DNA from: Pseudarthrobacter sp. IC2-21
GTDB lineage: Bacteria > Actinomycetota > Actinomycetes > Actinomycetales > Micrococcaceae
Length of the DNA: 64,000 nucleotides
Direction of reading: 5' to 3'
Assembly: GCF_034048115.1 (NCBI RefSeq)
Contig: NZ_CP139145.1
Span: forward strand, 868,001 to 932,000
Shown here in pieces: positions 1-8,679 of this stretch; position 1 is the stretch's first letter; every line of letters begins with the position of its first letter. The position numbers were made by a program, and so were the translations under genes. The notes below the pieces were generated by a model. The model made no database searches. It had not been told where the DNA came from and worked only from the letters and a program-made list of their open reading frames with translations.

Positions 1-572
1 GGACCAGCGGCCGGACCTGGGTGATCGACCCGGTGGACGGGACCTACAACTTCCTGCACGGCTCCACGTACTGGTGCTCCGCCATCGCCCTCAAGGACTC
101 CTCGGACGTGCTGCTGGGTGCGATCTTCCAGCCGGAGGAGGATAAGTTGTGGCTTGGCGGAACGTCCCGCCCCGCCACCCTCAACGGCGAGGCCCTGACC
201 GCGTACCAGGACGGCGGCGCGCGCAACGGCACCGCCCTCGCGGAATTCGGCGCGGCAACCTACATCCACCCCACCTGGCTGATGGATCCCCTGTGCGCCA
301 TGCCCTGGCACTCCGCGGCCACGTCCGCCGCCGCGCTGCGGATGTTCGGCTCAGGGTCCTGCGACCTGGGCCGCGTTGCCGACGGAGAGCTGGGTTGCTG
401 GTTCCAGCACAGCTGCCCGGAATGGGACTGGCTGCCGGGCAAGGCGATTGTCCGGGCGGCCGGCGGTGCCGCGGACACGGTCCAGGTCAACGGGCTGCAG
501 TGGTTCATGGCGGGAGGCACGACGGCGGTGCGGGAGTTGCGCGCGGCCCTCCTGGCCGGCTCGGTGACCTGA
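1..572 (+). CDS. Inositol monophosphatase-family phosphatase, 5'-truncated by the window edge
   Basis: The readable frame begins at base 3 and gives 189 residues; the true start lies upstream of the window. It opens with WVIDPVDGTYNF, the DPxDGTxNF metal-binding motif of the FIG/IMPase superfamily, so roughly the first 80 residues, including the first metal ligands, are missing. The C-terminal metal motif is present as EWDWLPGKAIVRAAGG; the Asp is kept, but the usual WDxAAG is altered. Family members hydrolyse inositol-1-phosphate, histidinol phosphate, fructose-1,6-bisphosphate or PAP. The visible part does not discriminate, and the inositol catabolic genes 8 kb away are not evidence for substrate. 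Confidence 0.85.
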   Translation, partial: TSGRTWVIDPVDGTYNFLHGSTYWCSAIALKDSSDVLLGAIFQPEEDKLWLGGTSRPATLNGEALTAYQDGGARNGTALAEFGAATYIHPTWLMDPLCAMPWHSAATSAAALRMFGSGSCDLGRVADGELGCWFQHSCPEWDWLPGKAIVRAAGGAADTVQVNGLQWFMAGGTTAVRELRAALLAGSVT

Positions 573-691
573 GCCCGGGCAGGCCCGCCGCTCGCCCAAC
601 GGCCGGCCGCCGGTCCGAACGGTCCCGGTGGATGGCGTTATCCACAGGCTGAACGTGAGTGTCGGCCCCACCGCCTAGACTTGTAGGCACC

Positions 692-3280
692 ATGGATATG
701 TTGTTTGACCCGTACTCTGACGGACCGTTCAAGGCCGCCCCGGCAGCCTCCACCCGCACAAAGTCGCGCCCGGAAGGTTTCGCCGAGGCGGGCGAATCCG
801 GGGGCGGCAGCGGCAGCGGCGGCACCGGAAACAGCTCCCTCCAAGGTGGCGGGCAGGGTGCTGAACCGGGCATCCAGCGCGGCGGCGGCTGGGCCAGCCA
901 GCAGCCCCACGGTGAAGGTCCCGGGGACCACGCCCACCTCCGGCCGAATGCTGCGGAGCTGCTGCAGGGGCTGAACCCGCAGCAGGAGGAGGCCGTCAAG
1001 CATGCCGGGAGCGCCCTGCTGATTGTGGCCGGCGCCGGCTCGGGCAAGACCCGGGTGCTCAGCAACAGGATCGCGTACCTCATCGCCACGCACCGGGCCC
1101 ATTACGGCGAGATCCTGGCCATCACCTTCACCAACAAGGCCGCCGCCGAAATGCGGGAGCGCATCGCGGCCCTGGTGGGCGGCCGGGCCAAGATCATGTG
1201 GATCTCCACGTTCCACTCCTCCTGCGTGCGGATCCTGCGCCAGGAAGCGGCCAACGTGGGCCTGAAGTCCAACTTCTCCATCTACGACTCCGCGGACTCC
1301 CTGCGGCTGGTCACCCAGGTGTCCAAGGGCCTGGACCTGGACCCCAAGAAATTCGCGCCCAAGGCCATCCAGCACAAGATTTCAGCGCTGAAGAACGAAC
1401 TCATCGACGCCGATTCGTTCGCCTCCGCCGCTAACTTCAACGACCCCTTCGAAAGCGCCGTGGCGGATGTCTTCAAGGGTTACACCCAGCGGCTGCGCCA
1501 GGCCAACGCCATGGACTTCGATGACCTCATCGCCGAGACCGTCTATATTTTCCGGGCCTTCCCGGCGCTCGCGGACTCTTACCGCCGCCGGTTCCGGCAC
1601 GTCCTGGTGGACGAATACCAGGACACCAACCACGCCCAGTACGCCCTGGTCCGGGAGATTGTTGGCGAGGGCCCCGGCGCGTCGGAGCTCACGGTGGTGG
1701 GGGACTCGGACCAGTCCATCTACGCTTTCCGCGGTGCCGATATCCGCAACATCGTGGAGTTCGAAAAGGACTACCCGGAAGCCCGGACCATCAAGTTGGA
1801 ACAGAACTACCGTTCCACCCAAAACATCCTCACTGCCGCCAACTCCGTGATCTCACGCAACCCCAACCGCCCCGAAAAGCGGCTGTGGACGGCCGAGGGT
1901 GAGGGCCACAAGATTGTTGGCTACGTGGGTGAGAACGAGCACGACGAAGCCCAGTTCATCGCCAAGGAAATTGACCGGCTCCAGGACGAGGACAACCTGC
2001 GCCCGGGGGATGTGGCCATCTTCTACCGCACCAACGCGCAGTCCCGCTCCATCGAGGACGTCCTGGTCCGGGTGGGGCTGCCGTACAAGGTGGTGGGCGG
2101 CACGCGGTTCTACGAACGCAAGGAAATCAAGGATGCCCTCGCCTACCTGCGGGTGCTGGTCAACCCTGACGACGACGTCAACCTGCGCCGGGTGCTCAAC
2201 GAACCCAAGCGCGGCATCGGCGACCGCGCCGAGGGTGCCGTGGCGGCGTTCGCCCAGCGGGAGCGGATGTCCTTCATGGCGGCGGCGCGGCGGGCCGAGG
2301 AAGCCCCCGGCATGGCGACCCGCTCCGTCAACGCCGTCCTGGGGTTTGTGAAACTGCTGGACGATCTCGCCGAAGTGGCTACCGGTTCCGGTGCCGCCGC
2401 AGCGCTGGAAGCGGTCCTCGAACAGACCGGCTACCTCGCCGGGCTGCGTTCCAGCACTGATCCACAGGACGAGTCCCGCGTGGAGAACCTGGCGGAACTG
2501 GTCGCCGTCGTGCGTGAATACGAACAGGAGAATCCGGAGGGGTCCCTGGGCGCCTTCCTGGAGCAGGTGTCCCTGGTGGCTGACGCGGACCAGATCCCTG
2601 ATGCCCCCGGTGCCGACATCGACGCCGCGGTGGCCGAGGCCAAACGCCTGGGCGTGGTCACGCTGATGACCCTCCACACAGCCAAGGGCCTCGAGTTCCC
2701 GGTGGTGTTCCTCACCGGCATGGAGCACGGGCTTTTCCCGCACCAGCGCTCCGCCACGGATCCCAAGGAACTCGCCGAAGAACGCCGGCTGGCGTACGTG
2801 GGCCTGACCCGCGCCCGCAAACGGTTGTACGTCACGCGGTCTGAAGTCCGCAGCATGTGGGGCCAGAGCCAGTACAACCCCGCCAGCCAGTTCCTCGAAG
2901 AAATCCCGGCCGAACTGGTCGATTGGAAACGTGAAGGAACCAGCCGGCAGTCCGGCGGCTGGGGGAGCGGCGGGTCAATCGGCTCAAGCCGGTATGGCGG
3001 ATCCTTCTGGGGCGCCGGCACGCCGCGGGGAGCGGCGGCAGACTCCTCGGCCGGGTTCAACGCTGATGTTCCCGCCGCTCTCGCCAAGAACCGGGTGCAG
3101 CCGCAGAAGGAAATCGTGGCCGTCAGTGTGGGCGACAAGGTCAACCACACGAGCTTCGGCAACGGAACCGTGCTGGCACTGGAAGGCGCCGGAGACAAGA
3201 CCGTGGCCAAGGTCAAGTTCGACGTCGGCGAGAAGCGGCTCCTGCTGCGCTACGCGCCCCTGACCAAACTGGACGCCTGA
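692..3280 (+). CDS. pcrA: ATP-dependent DNA helicase PcrA/UvrD (SF1A)
   Basis: 862 residues. After a Gly/Ser-rich, probably disordered N-terminal stretch (about 30-85) come the SF1 helicase motifs: Walker A AGAGSGKT (about 113-120), DEYQDTN (Walker B), GDSDQSIY, QNYRS, and LMTLHTAKGLEFP and VGLTRARKRLYV towards the end. The last 60 residues (VGDKVNHTSFGNGTV...) form the Tudor-like tail that in PcrA/UvrD contacts RNA polymerase. It unwinds DNA 3'-5' in nucleotide excision repair and at transcription-replication conflicts. I chose ATG 692 (MDMLFDPY...) over the in-frame GTG at 659; a TAGACT hexamer at 676-681 suggests a very short leader. Its 3' end lies 9 bp from the convergent beta-CASP gene. 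Confidence 0.95.
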   Translation: MDMLFDPYSDGPFKAAPAASTRTKSRPEGFAEAGESGGGSGSGGTGNSSLQGGGQGAEPGIQRGGGWASQQPHGEGPGDHAHLRPNAAELLQGLNPQQEEAVKHAGSALLIVAGAGSGKTRVLSNRIAYLIATHRAHYGEILAITFTNKAAAEMRERIAALVGGRAKIMWISTFHSSCVRILRQEAANVGLKSNFSIYDSADSLRLVTQVSKGLDLDPKKFAPKAIQHKISALKNELIDADSFASAANFNDPFESAVADVFKGYTQRLRQANAMDFDDLIAETVYIFRAFPALADSYRRRFRHVLVDEYQDTNHAQYALVREIVGEGPGASELTVVGDSDQSIYAFRGADIRNIVEFEKDYPEARTIKLEQNYRSTQNILTAANSVISRNPNRPEKRLWTAEGEGHKIVGYVGENEHDEAQFIAKEIDRLQDEDNLRPGDVAIFYRTNAQSRSIEDVLVRVGLPYKVVGGTRFYERKEIKDALAYLRVLVNPDDDVNLRRVLNEPKRGIGDRAEGAVAAFAQRERMSFMAAARRAEEAPGMATRSVNAVLGFVKLLDDLAEVATGSGAAAALEAVLEQTGYLAGLRSSTDPQDESRVENLAELVAVVREYEQENPEGSLGAFLEQVSLVADADQIPDAPGADIDAAVAEAKRLGVVTLMTLHTAKGLEFPVVFLTGMEHGLFPHQRSATDPKELAEERRLAYVGLTRARKRLYVTRSEVRSMWGQSQYNPASQFLEEIPAELVDWKREGTSRQSGGWGSGGSIGSSRYGGSFWGAGTPRGAAADSSAGFNADVPAALAKNRVQPQKEIVAVSVGDKVNHTSFGNGTVLALEGAGDKTVAKVKFDVGEKRLLLRYAPLTKLDA

Positions 3281-3289
3281 GAAGAGCTC

Positions 3290-4675
3290 CTAGCCGGGAT
3301 GGTCCATTGAGACGGATTCCAGGTATTCGGGCACCCGGGCCTTCCAGCCGAGTTCGCGTTTGATCCGGATGCGGAGGGCGTCGGACGAGTCGGCTTCGCC
3401 GTGGGTGATATAGGTCATTGACGGTGCTGTGGGGGCGGTCCGCATCCATTGGATCAGCTCGTCGGCGTCGGCATGGGCGGACAGGCCTTCCATCTGGATG
3501 ACTTCGGCCCCGATCCGGATGTCCTGTCCGTAGATGCGCAGATGATGCTCGCCGGCTGCGAGTGAAGCGCCCCTGGTTCCCGCGGCCTGGTATCCGTTGA
3601 GGATGATCGCGTTGCGCGGGTCGGGCCCGTAGTTCTCAAGGTGGTGCAGAATCCGGCCTCCGGTGAGCATGCCGCTGGCGGAAAGGATGATCATCGGACC
3701 GCCCCGGAGGTTGAGCAGTTTGGAATCGTCGGCGCTCCGGACAGGGGTGGCCAGCTTATACATCGCCTCAAATTCGTGCTGTTCGAGCCGGTGTTCCTCG
3801 CGGTGGCGCTGATACATGCCGGAGGCATCAATGGCCATGGGACTGTTGAGATAGACAGGGATATCCGGGACCGCCTTCTTCCTCATCAGCCGTGACAGGT
3901 GCAGCAATACCGTCTCGGCCCGTCCCACGGCGAAGGCTGCGATCATGATGACGCCCTGCCTCTTTGCCACGCGCCTGATGATCTCGCCCAGTTCGGCCTC
4001 CGGGTTCCCGGCGGGGTGTGCCCGGTTCCCGTAGGTGGATTCAGTCACCAGCACGTCGACAGACTGCAGGTTTCTTGGCGGATACATGAGGGGGTCGTTG
4101 GCGCGGCCGAGGTCACCGGTGAAGTGCACGGACCGGCCGCCGACGGTGAGCTGAATTTGGGCAGCGCCGAGGATATGGCCGGCGGGAAGGAAGGTTGCCT
4201 CGATGCCGTTTCCCAGTTCGAACGGAGTGTCGAAGTCCCGGGTTTTGAAACTGTTGAGCGAACGAACAGCGTCTTCTGCCGTATAGAGCGGCTGCGGGGG
4301 GTGGTGTTGGGAAGAACCCCGGTCATCCGCGTGGCGGGCCTCTTCCTCCTGCAGGTAACCGCTGTCAGGCAAAAGCAGGGTGCACAACTCGGTGGTTCCC
4401 GGTGTCGCATAGATCGGGCCGCGGAAGCCGTCCCGGACCAGCGCCGGAACGTAGCCCGTGTGGTCCAGATGGGCGTGGGTGAGGATGACGGCATCAAGGT
4501 TGGCCGGACTGACGGGAAATGACACGCGGTTTCGGTCCCGGATCCGTTTATAGCCCTGGAAGAGCCCGCACTCGACCAGAATCCGCCGTTCCGGTGACTC
4601 GACCAGATACCTGGATCCGGTCACCGTGTCCGTTGCGCCGAGAAACCTCAGCCTCGCCGACTGATGTTTCTCCAC
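3290..4675 (-). CDS. Beta-CASP metallo-beta-lactamase RNA/DNA nuclease-like protein
   Basis: 461 residues. The N-terminal metallo-beta-lactamase domain carries THAHLDHTG (HxHxDH zinc motif), PAGHILGA and FTGDLGR. The inserted beta-CASP domain follows (TESTYGNR; SGMLTGGR), then the C-terminal EGLSAHADADEL and THGE, all expected for an active CPSF73/YsiA-type enzyme. These proteins process RNA as endo- or 5' exonucleases in the cytoplasm. The GTG start at 4675 is supported by an AAGGAG ribosome-binding site 7 nt upstream; an ATG 60 bp further upstream is less likely. It is single, convergent with pcrA and divergent from the lipoprotein gene. Substrate unknown. Confidence 0.9.
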   Translation of the reverse strand: MEKHQSARLRFLGATDTVTGSRYLVESPERRILVECGLFQGYKRIRDRNRVSFPVSPANLDAVILTHAHLDHTGYVPALVRDGFRGPIYATPGTTELCTLLLPDSGYLQEEEARHADDRGSSQHHPPQPLYTAEDAVRSLNSFKTRDFDTPFELGNGIEATFLPAGHILGAAQIQLTVGGRSVHFTGDLGRANDPLMYPPRNLQSVDVLVTESTYGNRAHPAGNPEAELGEIIRRVAKRQGVIMIAAFAVGRAETVLLHLSRLMRKKAVPDIPVYLNSPMAIDASGMYQRHREEHRLEQHEFEAMYKLATPVRSADDSKLLNLRGGPMIILSASGMLTGGRILHHLENYGPDPRNAIILNGYQAAGTRGASLAAGEHHLRIYGQDIRIGAEVIQMEGLSAHADADELIQWMRTAPTAPSMTYITHGEADSSDALRIRIKRELGWKARVPEYLESVSMDHPG

Positions 4676-4845
4676 GGGGCGCTCCTTGGGTGCGGGATTC
4701 CGGGAATACCCTTGGGGCGCCTGCGCGGAGCCCAAGTGGCAACAGCCTACGCCCCGCAGATTTATATGGCCACGTTAGGTGCACGGCGGACGGTTTCGCG
4801 CGCTGCCAGCGGTGGCCGCCCCCGGGTCCAGCCGCAGCCATGAAG

Positions 4846-4851
4846 CATAAT
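4846..4851 (+). promoter_or_regulatory. Near-consensus -10 hexamer for a leaderless lipoprotein mRNA
   Basis: CATAAT ends 8 nt before ATG 4859, the distance expected if transcription starts at the first base of the start codon. No clear -35 and no good ribosome-binding site are visible, which fits a leaderless transcript. Confidence 0.5.
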
Positions 4852-4858
4852 GGGGACC

Positions 4859-5557
4859 ATGCGACGGACTGTACTGGGGATCTTCGCCGCCTTCATTCTG
4901 CCGGCGGCCACGGCCTGCACCATCACCACGGCTGACCCCGGTTATGTGGCTCCGCCGCCGCGGCCGCCCCTGGAGCAGCTGGAACAGGCGGCCCTGGTGG
5001 ACCCGGCGCAGTTTGGTAGCAGCCAGGACGTCCTTTCCTTCATCACCGAGGACCGGAACATCGTGTGCTCGCTGACGTCCGCCAGGGGTGAGCACCTCAA
5101 CCTCCCGTACGAGCCGAACAGCTTCAGCGCCCCCGCGAACGCCAAGCTGGCCACCGTGCCTGTGGCCCACTGTGAACTGGCGGCCTACCCGAAACCTGGC
5201 GCGGCGGATATCACGGACGATTGCGCGGGAACCGGTTTGGGCTACCTCGGCGGCACCGTCCTGCTTACCCCGAAGAAGGCCACCTACGGCGAATGCCGTT
5301 CAGGCGTCACACTCATGGAGGCCGCATACGGGCCCCGGGGTACCAGGCGCGGCCCGCTCAGCGAACTGCCTGTCCTGGCTGACGGCGCCAACCTGGAACG
5401 GAACGGTCTCCGCTGCTCGCCGTACAACCATGGTGTAGCGTGCGGAAATGTCTCCGGCGGCGTCGCGTTCTTCGTTGCCAGGGATCATTACGAAGCCATT
5501 TCCAAGCCTCCCGGAACCGCCGTCCCAACCCCTGCCGGCACCCCAAAAACCCCGTAA
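4859..5557 (+). CDS. Hypothetical exported lipoprotein
   Basis: 232 residues. It begins with MRRTVLGIFAAF and reaches a cysteine at about residue 20 (ILPAATAC), a short lipoprotein signal with a slightly atypical lipobox. The mature part contains several Cys residues (IVCSLTS, AHCEL, DDCAG, GECRSG, LRCSPYNHGVACGN) that could form disulfides outside the cell. The C-terminus is Pro/Thr-rich. I do not recognise the family. The alternative ATG at 4850 adds three residues; the -10-like CATAAT at 4846-4851 favours 4859. It stands alone between the divergent beta-CASP gene and sucC. Confidence 0.75.
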   Translation: MRRTVLGIFAAFILPAATACTITTADPGYVAPPPRPPLEQLEQAALVDPAQFGSSQDVLSFITEDRNIVCSLTSARGEHLNLPYEPNSFSAPANAKLATVPVAHCELAAYPKPGAADITDDCAGTGLGYLGGTVLLTPKKATYGECRSGVTLMEAAYGPRGTRRGPLSELPVLADGANLERNGLRCSPYNHGVACGNVSGGVAFFVARDHYEAISKPPGTAVPTPAGTPKTP

Positions 5558-5568
5558 TCTAGGGCTTT

Positions 5569-5585
5569 TTCTACGTTCCATAGAA
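5569..5585. promoter_or_regulatory. 17-bp imperfect palindrome upstream of sucC, shared with 55438-55454
   Basis: TTCTACGTTCCATAGAA differs at a single base from the copy in front of the PNPOx-fold gene at 55438-55454. It covers TAGAAT (5581-5586), a good -10 hexamer, so a repressor bound here would block a sucCD promoter. I do not recognise the regulator. Confidence 0.45.
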
Positions 5586-5615
5586 TAGTGTGCTTACTCA
5601 CATAAGGGGTACTGT

Positions 5616-5680
5616 GGAACGGGCCGGTCCTCAGAGAGGACTAGAGTTCCGAGTGGAGCATTACGCACGGTGGCCCGTTC
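5616..5680 (+). promoter_or_regulatory. Structured sucC leader with mutually exclusive pairings
   Basis: One fold pairs GGAAC (5616-5620) with GTTCC (5646-5650) around an inner stem GTCCTC (5627-5632)/GAGGAC (5636-5641). The competing fold pairs GAACGGGCC (5617-5625) perfectly with GGCCCGTTC (5672-5680). Both use 5617-5620, so they exclude each other. The segment lies 100-165 nt upstream of the sucC start and would be transcribed from a promoter near 5581. It may be a regulatory leader; no known riboswitch class is recognised. Confidence 0.35.
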
Positions 5681-5779
5681 TAGGACTGGCCGCAGGTGCT
5701 TGCAATCCGCAGCCCGGTCATCGTCTTCGGCGGTGCCCGACTGTACAGAAACTACTTCGACGTAGAAGGACACTAAACC

Positions 5780-6949
5780 GTGGACCTGTTTGAATACCAG
5801 GCGCGCGATATGTTCGAGGCGCACGGTGTACCCGTGCTTGCCGGCATCGTGGCGTACACCCCAGAAGAAGCAAAAGCAGCAGCCGAAAAAATCGGCGGCG
5901 TGACTGTTGTTAAAGCACAGGTAAAGGTAGGCGGTCGCGGCAAGGCCGGCGGCGTCAAGGTAGCCAAGTCAGCTGACGAAGCACTTGAGCACGCCACCAA
6001 CATCCTGGGCATGGACATCAAGGGCCACACCGTCAAAAAGGTGATGATTGCCCAGGGTGCCGACATCGCCGAGGAGTACTACTTCTCCGTGCTGCTGGAC
6101 CGCGCCAACCGCAACTACCTGGCCATGTGCTCGGTTGAAGGCGGCATGGAAATCGAACAGCTCGCCGTCGAACGCCCTGACGCGCTGGCGAAGGTCGCAA
6201 TCGATCCCGCCGTTGGAATCGACCAGGCCAAGGCAGACGAAATCGTCGCAGCCGCAGGCTTCTCCGAGGAACTGCGCGGCAAGGTCGCCGCCGTGATCCT
6301 CAAGCTCTGGGACGTCTTCAAGAAGGAAGACGCCACCCTCGTGGAGGTCAACCCGCTGGTCAAGACCGGCGCAGGCGACATCGTGGCACTCGATGGCAAG
6401 GTGACGCTGGATGAGAACGCCGAGTTCCGCCACGCCAAGCACGCCCTCCTTGAAGACAAGGACGCTGCGGACCCGCTCGAGGCCAAGGCCAAGGCACAGG
6501 ACCTGAACTACGTCAAGCTGGACGGCGAGGTGGGCATCATCGGTAACGGTGCAGGCCTGGTCATGTCCACCCTGGACGTTGTTGCCTACGCCGGTGAAAA
6601 CCACGGCAACGTCAAGCCCGCCAACTTCCTGGACATCGGCGGTGGAGCTTCCGCCGAGGTCATGGCTGCCGGCCTCGACGTCATCCTCGGAGACGAGCAG
6701 GTCAAGTCCGTGTTCGTGAACGTCTTCGGTGGCATCACCGCGTGTGACGCCGTCGCCAAGGGCATCGTCGGTGCGCTGGCCGAGCTGGGCCACAACGCCA
6801 ACAAGCCGCTGGTAGTCCGCCTCGACGGCAACAACGTTGAGGAAGGCCGCCGCATCCTGGCCGAGGCCAACCACCCGCTGGTTACCCTGGCCGCCACCAT
6901 GGACGAGGGCGCCGACAAGGCCGCCGAGCTCGCCAACGCAGCTAAGTAA
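5780..6949 (+). CDS. sucC: Succinyl-CoA synthetase (ADP-forming), beta subunit
   Basis: 389 residues, the normal length. It starts [19 protein letters not shown] and contains the ATP-grasp fold with [18 protein letters not shown] (nucleotide binding), LVEVNPLV (metal ligands) and the C-terminal FLDIGGGAS and [13 protein letters not shown] motifs of the beta subunit. With SucD it interconverts succinyl-CoA and succinate with ADP/ATP in the TCA cycle. The GTG start at 5780 has AGAAGGA 8 nt upstream. sucD follows after 10 bp, so the two are co-transcribed. The 220-bp upstream region holds a palindromic motif and a structured leader. Confidence 0.97.
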   Translation: MDLFEYQARDMFEAHGVPVLAGIVAYTPEEAKAAAEKIGGVTVVKAQVKVGGRGKAGGVKVAKSADEALEHATNILGMDIKGHTVKKVMIAQGADIAEEYYFSVLLDRANRNYLAMCSVEGGMEIEQLAVERPDALAKVAIDPAVGIDQAKADEIVAAAGFSEELRGKVAAVILKLWDVFKKEDATLVEVNPLVKTGAGDIVALDGKVTLDENAEFRHAKHALLEDKDAADPLEAKAKAQDLNYVKLDGEVGIIGNGAGLVMSTLDVVAYAGENHGNVKPANFLDIGGGASAEVMAAGLDVILGDEQVKSVFVNVFGGITACDAVAKGIVGALAELGHNANKPLVVRLDGNNVEEGRRILAEANHPLVTLAATMDEGADKAAELANAAK

Positions 6950-6959
6950 GGGACGCACC

Positions 6960-7862
6960 ATGTCTATCTATCTGAACAAGGACTCCAAGGTCATCGTCCA
7001 GGGCATCACCGGCGGCGAAGGCACCAAGCACACCGCCCTGATGCTGAAGGCCGGCACCAACATTGTGGGTGGCGTCAACGCCCGCAAGGCCGGTACCACG
7101 GTCCTGCACGGCGACGCTGAAATCAACGTCTACGGCACCGTCAAGGAAGCCATGGCCGAAACCGGCGCCGACGTCTCCATCGTCTTCGTCCCGCCGGCAT
7201 TCACCAAGAACGCCGTGGTTGAAGCCATCGAAGCCGGCATCGGCCTCGTAGTTGTCATCACCGAAGGCGTGCCCGTCCAGGATTCCGCCGAGTTCTGGGC
7301 CCTCGCCCAGTCCAAGGTTGACGCCGACGGCAAGCAGGTCACCCGCATCATCGGCCCGAACTGCCCCGGCATCATCACCCCCGGCGAAGCACTGGTCGGC
7401 ATCACGCCGAACAACATCACCGGCAAGGGCCCCATCGGACTGGTTTCCAAGTCCGGCACCCTGACCTACCAGATGATGTACGAACTGCGCGACCTCGGCT
7501 TCTCCACCGCCATCGGCATCGGTGGCGACCCCGTCATCGGCACCACGCACATCGACGCCCTGGCCGCGTTCGAGGCTGACCCCGAGACCAAGGCGATCGT
7601 GATGATCGGCGAAATCGGCGGCGACGCCGAAGAGCGTGCCGCCGAGTACATCAAGGCACACGTCACCAAGCCGGTTGTCGGCTACGTGGCCGGCTTCACC
7701 GCTCCCGAAGGCAAGACCATGGGCCACGCCGGCGCCATCGTCTCCGGTTCCGCAGGTACCGCGCAGGCCAAGAAGGAAGCCCTTGAGGCTGCTGGCGTGA
7801 AGGTCGGCAAGACGCCGTCCGAGACCGCCACGCTGCTGCGCGAAGTTTACGCAGCGCTCTAG
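6960..7862 (+). CDS. sucD: Succinyl-CoA synthetase, alpha subunit
   Basis: 300 residues starting [21 protein letters not shown]. It has the Rossmann CoA-binding half (GGVNARKAG), [13 protein letters not shown], and the catalytic loop [13 protein letters not shown], in which His256 is the residue phosphorylated during turnover. It forms the active enzyme with SucC. ATG 6960 lies 10 bp after the sucC stop, with GGGACG as a weak ribosome-binding site, consistent with coupled translation. Downstream are 344 bp without a gene. Confidence 0.97.
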   Translation: MSIYLNKDSKVIVQGITGGEGTKHTALMLKAGTNIVGGVNARKAGTTVLHGDAEINVYGTVKEAMAETGADVSIVFVPPAFTKNAVVEAIEAGIGLVVVITEGVPVQDSAEFWALAQSKVDADGKQVTRIIGPNCPGIITPGEALVGITPNNITGKGPIGLVSKSGTLTYQMMYELRDLGFSTAIGIGGDPVIGTTHIDALAAFEADPETKAIVMIGEIGGDAEERAAEYIKAHVTKPVVGYVAGFTAPEGKTMGHAGAIVSGSAGTAQAKKEALEAAGVKVGKTPSETATLLREVYAAL

Positions 7863-7879
7863 GTTCACAGCACCACCAC

Positions 7880-7940
7880 AACGCGGGGTCACTCCCCGCC
7901 CCATCCAGAGGTTGGATCGGGCGCGGAGTGACCCCGCGCT
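7880..7940. repeat. Palindromic intergenic element, copy A
   Basis: CGCGGGGTCACTCC (7882-7895) is the perfect reverse complement of GGAGTGACCCCGCG (7925-7938), with a 29-nt spacer that holds a further short stem (CATCC/GGATC). Copy B, 115 bp downstream, has the same core. The two copies look like a small REP-type family. Confidence 0.7.
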
Positions 7941-7966
7941 GGCCTTTAACGCGTGCTGACTCAAGT

Positions 7967-8013
7967 ACGACGGCGCCCGTCACCTTCATCCCGAAGGCGG
8001 CGGGCGCCGTCGT
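7967..8013 (+). terminator. Hairpin downstream of sucCD
   Basis: ACGACGGCGCCCG (7967-7979) pairs perfectly with CGGGCGCCGTCGT (8001-8013) across a 21-nt loop. There is no long T-tract, but this GC-rich type recurs after other genes in the window (32631, 37061, 58476). Probable transcription terminator for sucCD. Confidence 0.6.
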
Positions 8014-8053
8014 CGTTAACTCCGTCCGGCCACCTTCAGCGCCCCGCCGCACC

Positions 8054-8118
8054 GCAACGCGGGGTCACTTCCTGGCCGATTAAGACGTGAAATCCGGCAT
8101 CAAGTGACCCCGCGTTGC
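8054..8118. repeat. Palindromic intergenic element, copy B
   Basis: GCAACGCGGGGTCACTT (8054-8070) and AAGTGACCCCGCGTTGC (8102-8118) form a perfect 17-bp inverted repeat around 31 nt. Same core as copy A at 7880-7940. Located just upstream of the tautomerase promoter. Confidence 0.75.
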
Positions 8119-8145
8119 TCTGTGGGAGGAGCTGGTCCAAAGGCG

Positions 8146-8184
8146 TTGCTTTCACTTTCGGTTGTTTGCTAGTATGTCAGGACA
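8146..8184 (+). promoter_or_regulatory. Promoter and IolR-type operator of the tautomerase gene
   Basis: -35-like TTGCTT (8146-8151), 18-bp spacer, -10-like TAGTAT (8170-8175). The operator TGTCAGGACA (8175-8184), palindromic as TGTC-N2-GACA, overlaps the -10 edge and the start site. The identical 10-mer occurs at 22347-22356 before the ABC importer. The reverse strand, TGTCCTGACA, fits the C. glutamicum IolR consensus that I recall as KGWCHTRACA. Confidence 0.65.
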
Positions 8185-8206
8185 AACTAGATCAAGGAGA
8201 AGTTCT

Positions 8207-8611
8207 ATGCCGCTGGTTCGAATCGATGTCAACGCAGGCCGAAGCCCTGAGGAGTTGGGACGCCTCAGCCGCGGGATCCACGACGCCATCCTGGCGGAGT
8301 ATGGCATTCCTGAGCGGGACTACTTCCACATCGTCACCGAGCACGCGCCGGGCCAAATTGTCGCCCAGGATGCAGGCCTTGGGTTTGAGCGGTCTTCGGA
8401 AGTGGTGATGATCCAGATTTTTACCCAGGGCGGCCGAGGCCCGGAGGCCAAGCAGTCACTCTTTGCGGCCATCGCCGAGCGGTTGGCCGAAGTTGGCGTT
8501 GCCGGGGAGGACGTCTTCCTGGGTTACGTGGAAAACACGGCCAGCGACTGGTCGTTCGGCTTCGGCCGCGCGCAGTATGTCACGGGAGAACTGGCAGTGC
8601 CCGGTAAATAG
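8207..8611 (+). CDS. Tautomerase-superfamily protein
   Basis: 134 residues beginning MPLVRIDVNAGRSPEEL. Removal of Met exposes the N-terminal proline, the catalytic base of the 4-oxalocrotonate tautomerase/MIF superfamily. The protein is a beta-alpha-beta repeat of the longer (about 130 residue) class. ATG 8207 follows AAGGAGA at 8193-8199. Tautomerases interconvert keto and enol forms, but this one's substrate is unknown. It has its own promoter with an IolR-type operator directly ahead of the iol operon, so it may act on a keto-inositol or a downstream diketone intermediate; this is inference from context only. Confidence 0.85.
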   Translation: MPLVRIDVNAGRSPEELGRLSRGIHDAILAEYGIPERDYFHIVTEHAPGQIVAQDAGLGFERSSEVVMIQIFTQGGRGPEAKQSLFAAIAERLAEVGVAGEDVFLGYVENTASDWSFGFGRAQYVTGELAVPGK

Positions 8612-8679
8612 CGGCCTCGCCCGGCTCTTGGCGGACTGCCCGGAGTACTTTTTTCAAAGACTACGTTTCGTTGTAGTTA

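Larger units (their letters stand above)
7863..8206. other. Gene-free interval between sucD and the tautomerase gene
   Basis: No credible open frame lies in these 344 bp. They hold two copies of a CGCGGGGTCAC palindromic element (7880-7940 and 8054-8118), a GC-rich 13-bp hairpin (7967-8013) between them, and the promoter/operator of the tautomerase gene (8146-8184). Confidence 0.7.

Noticed and set aside
659..691. Upstream GTG start for pcrA
   Set aside because: Adds 11 residues (MSAPPPRLVGT) without a ribosome-binding site; ATG 692 is followed by the usual MDMLFDPY opening.
5590..5793. Small frame in the sucC leader
   Set aside because: No ribosome-binding site, Arg-rich unstructured product, overlaps the sucC start; the region is better explained as a regulatory leader.
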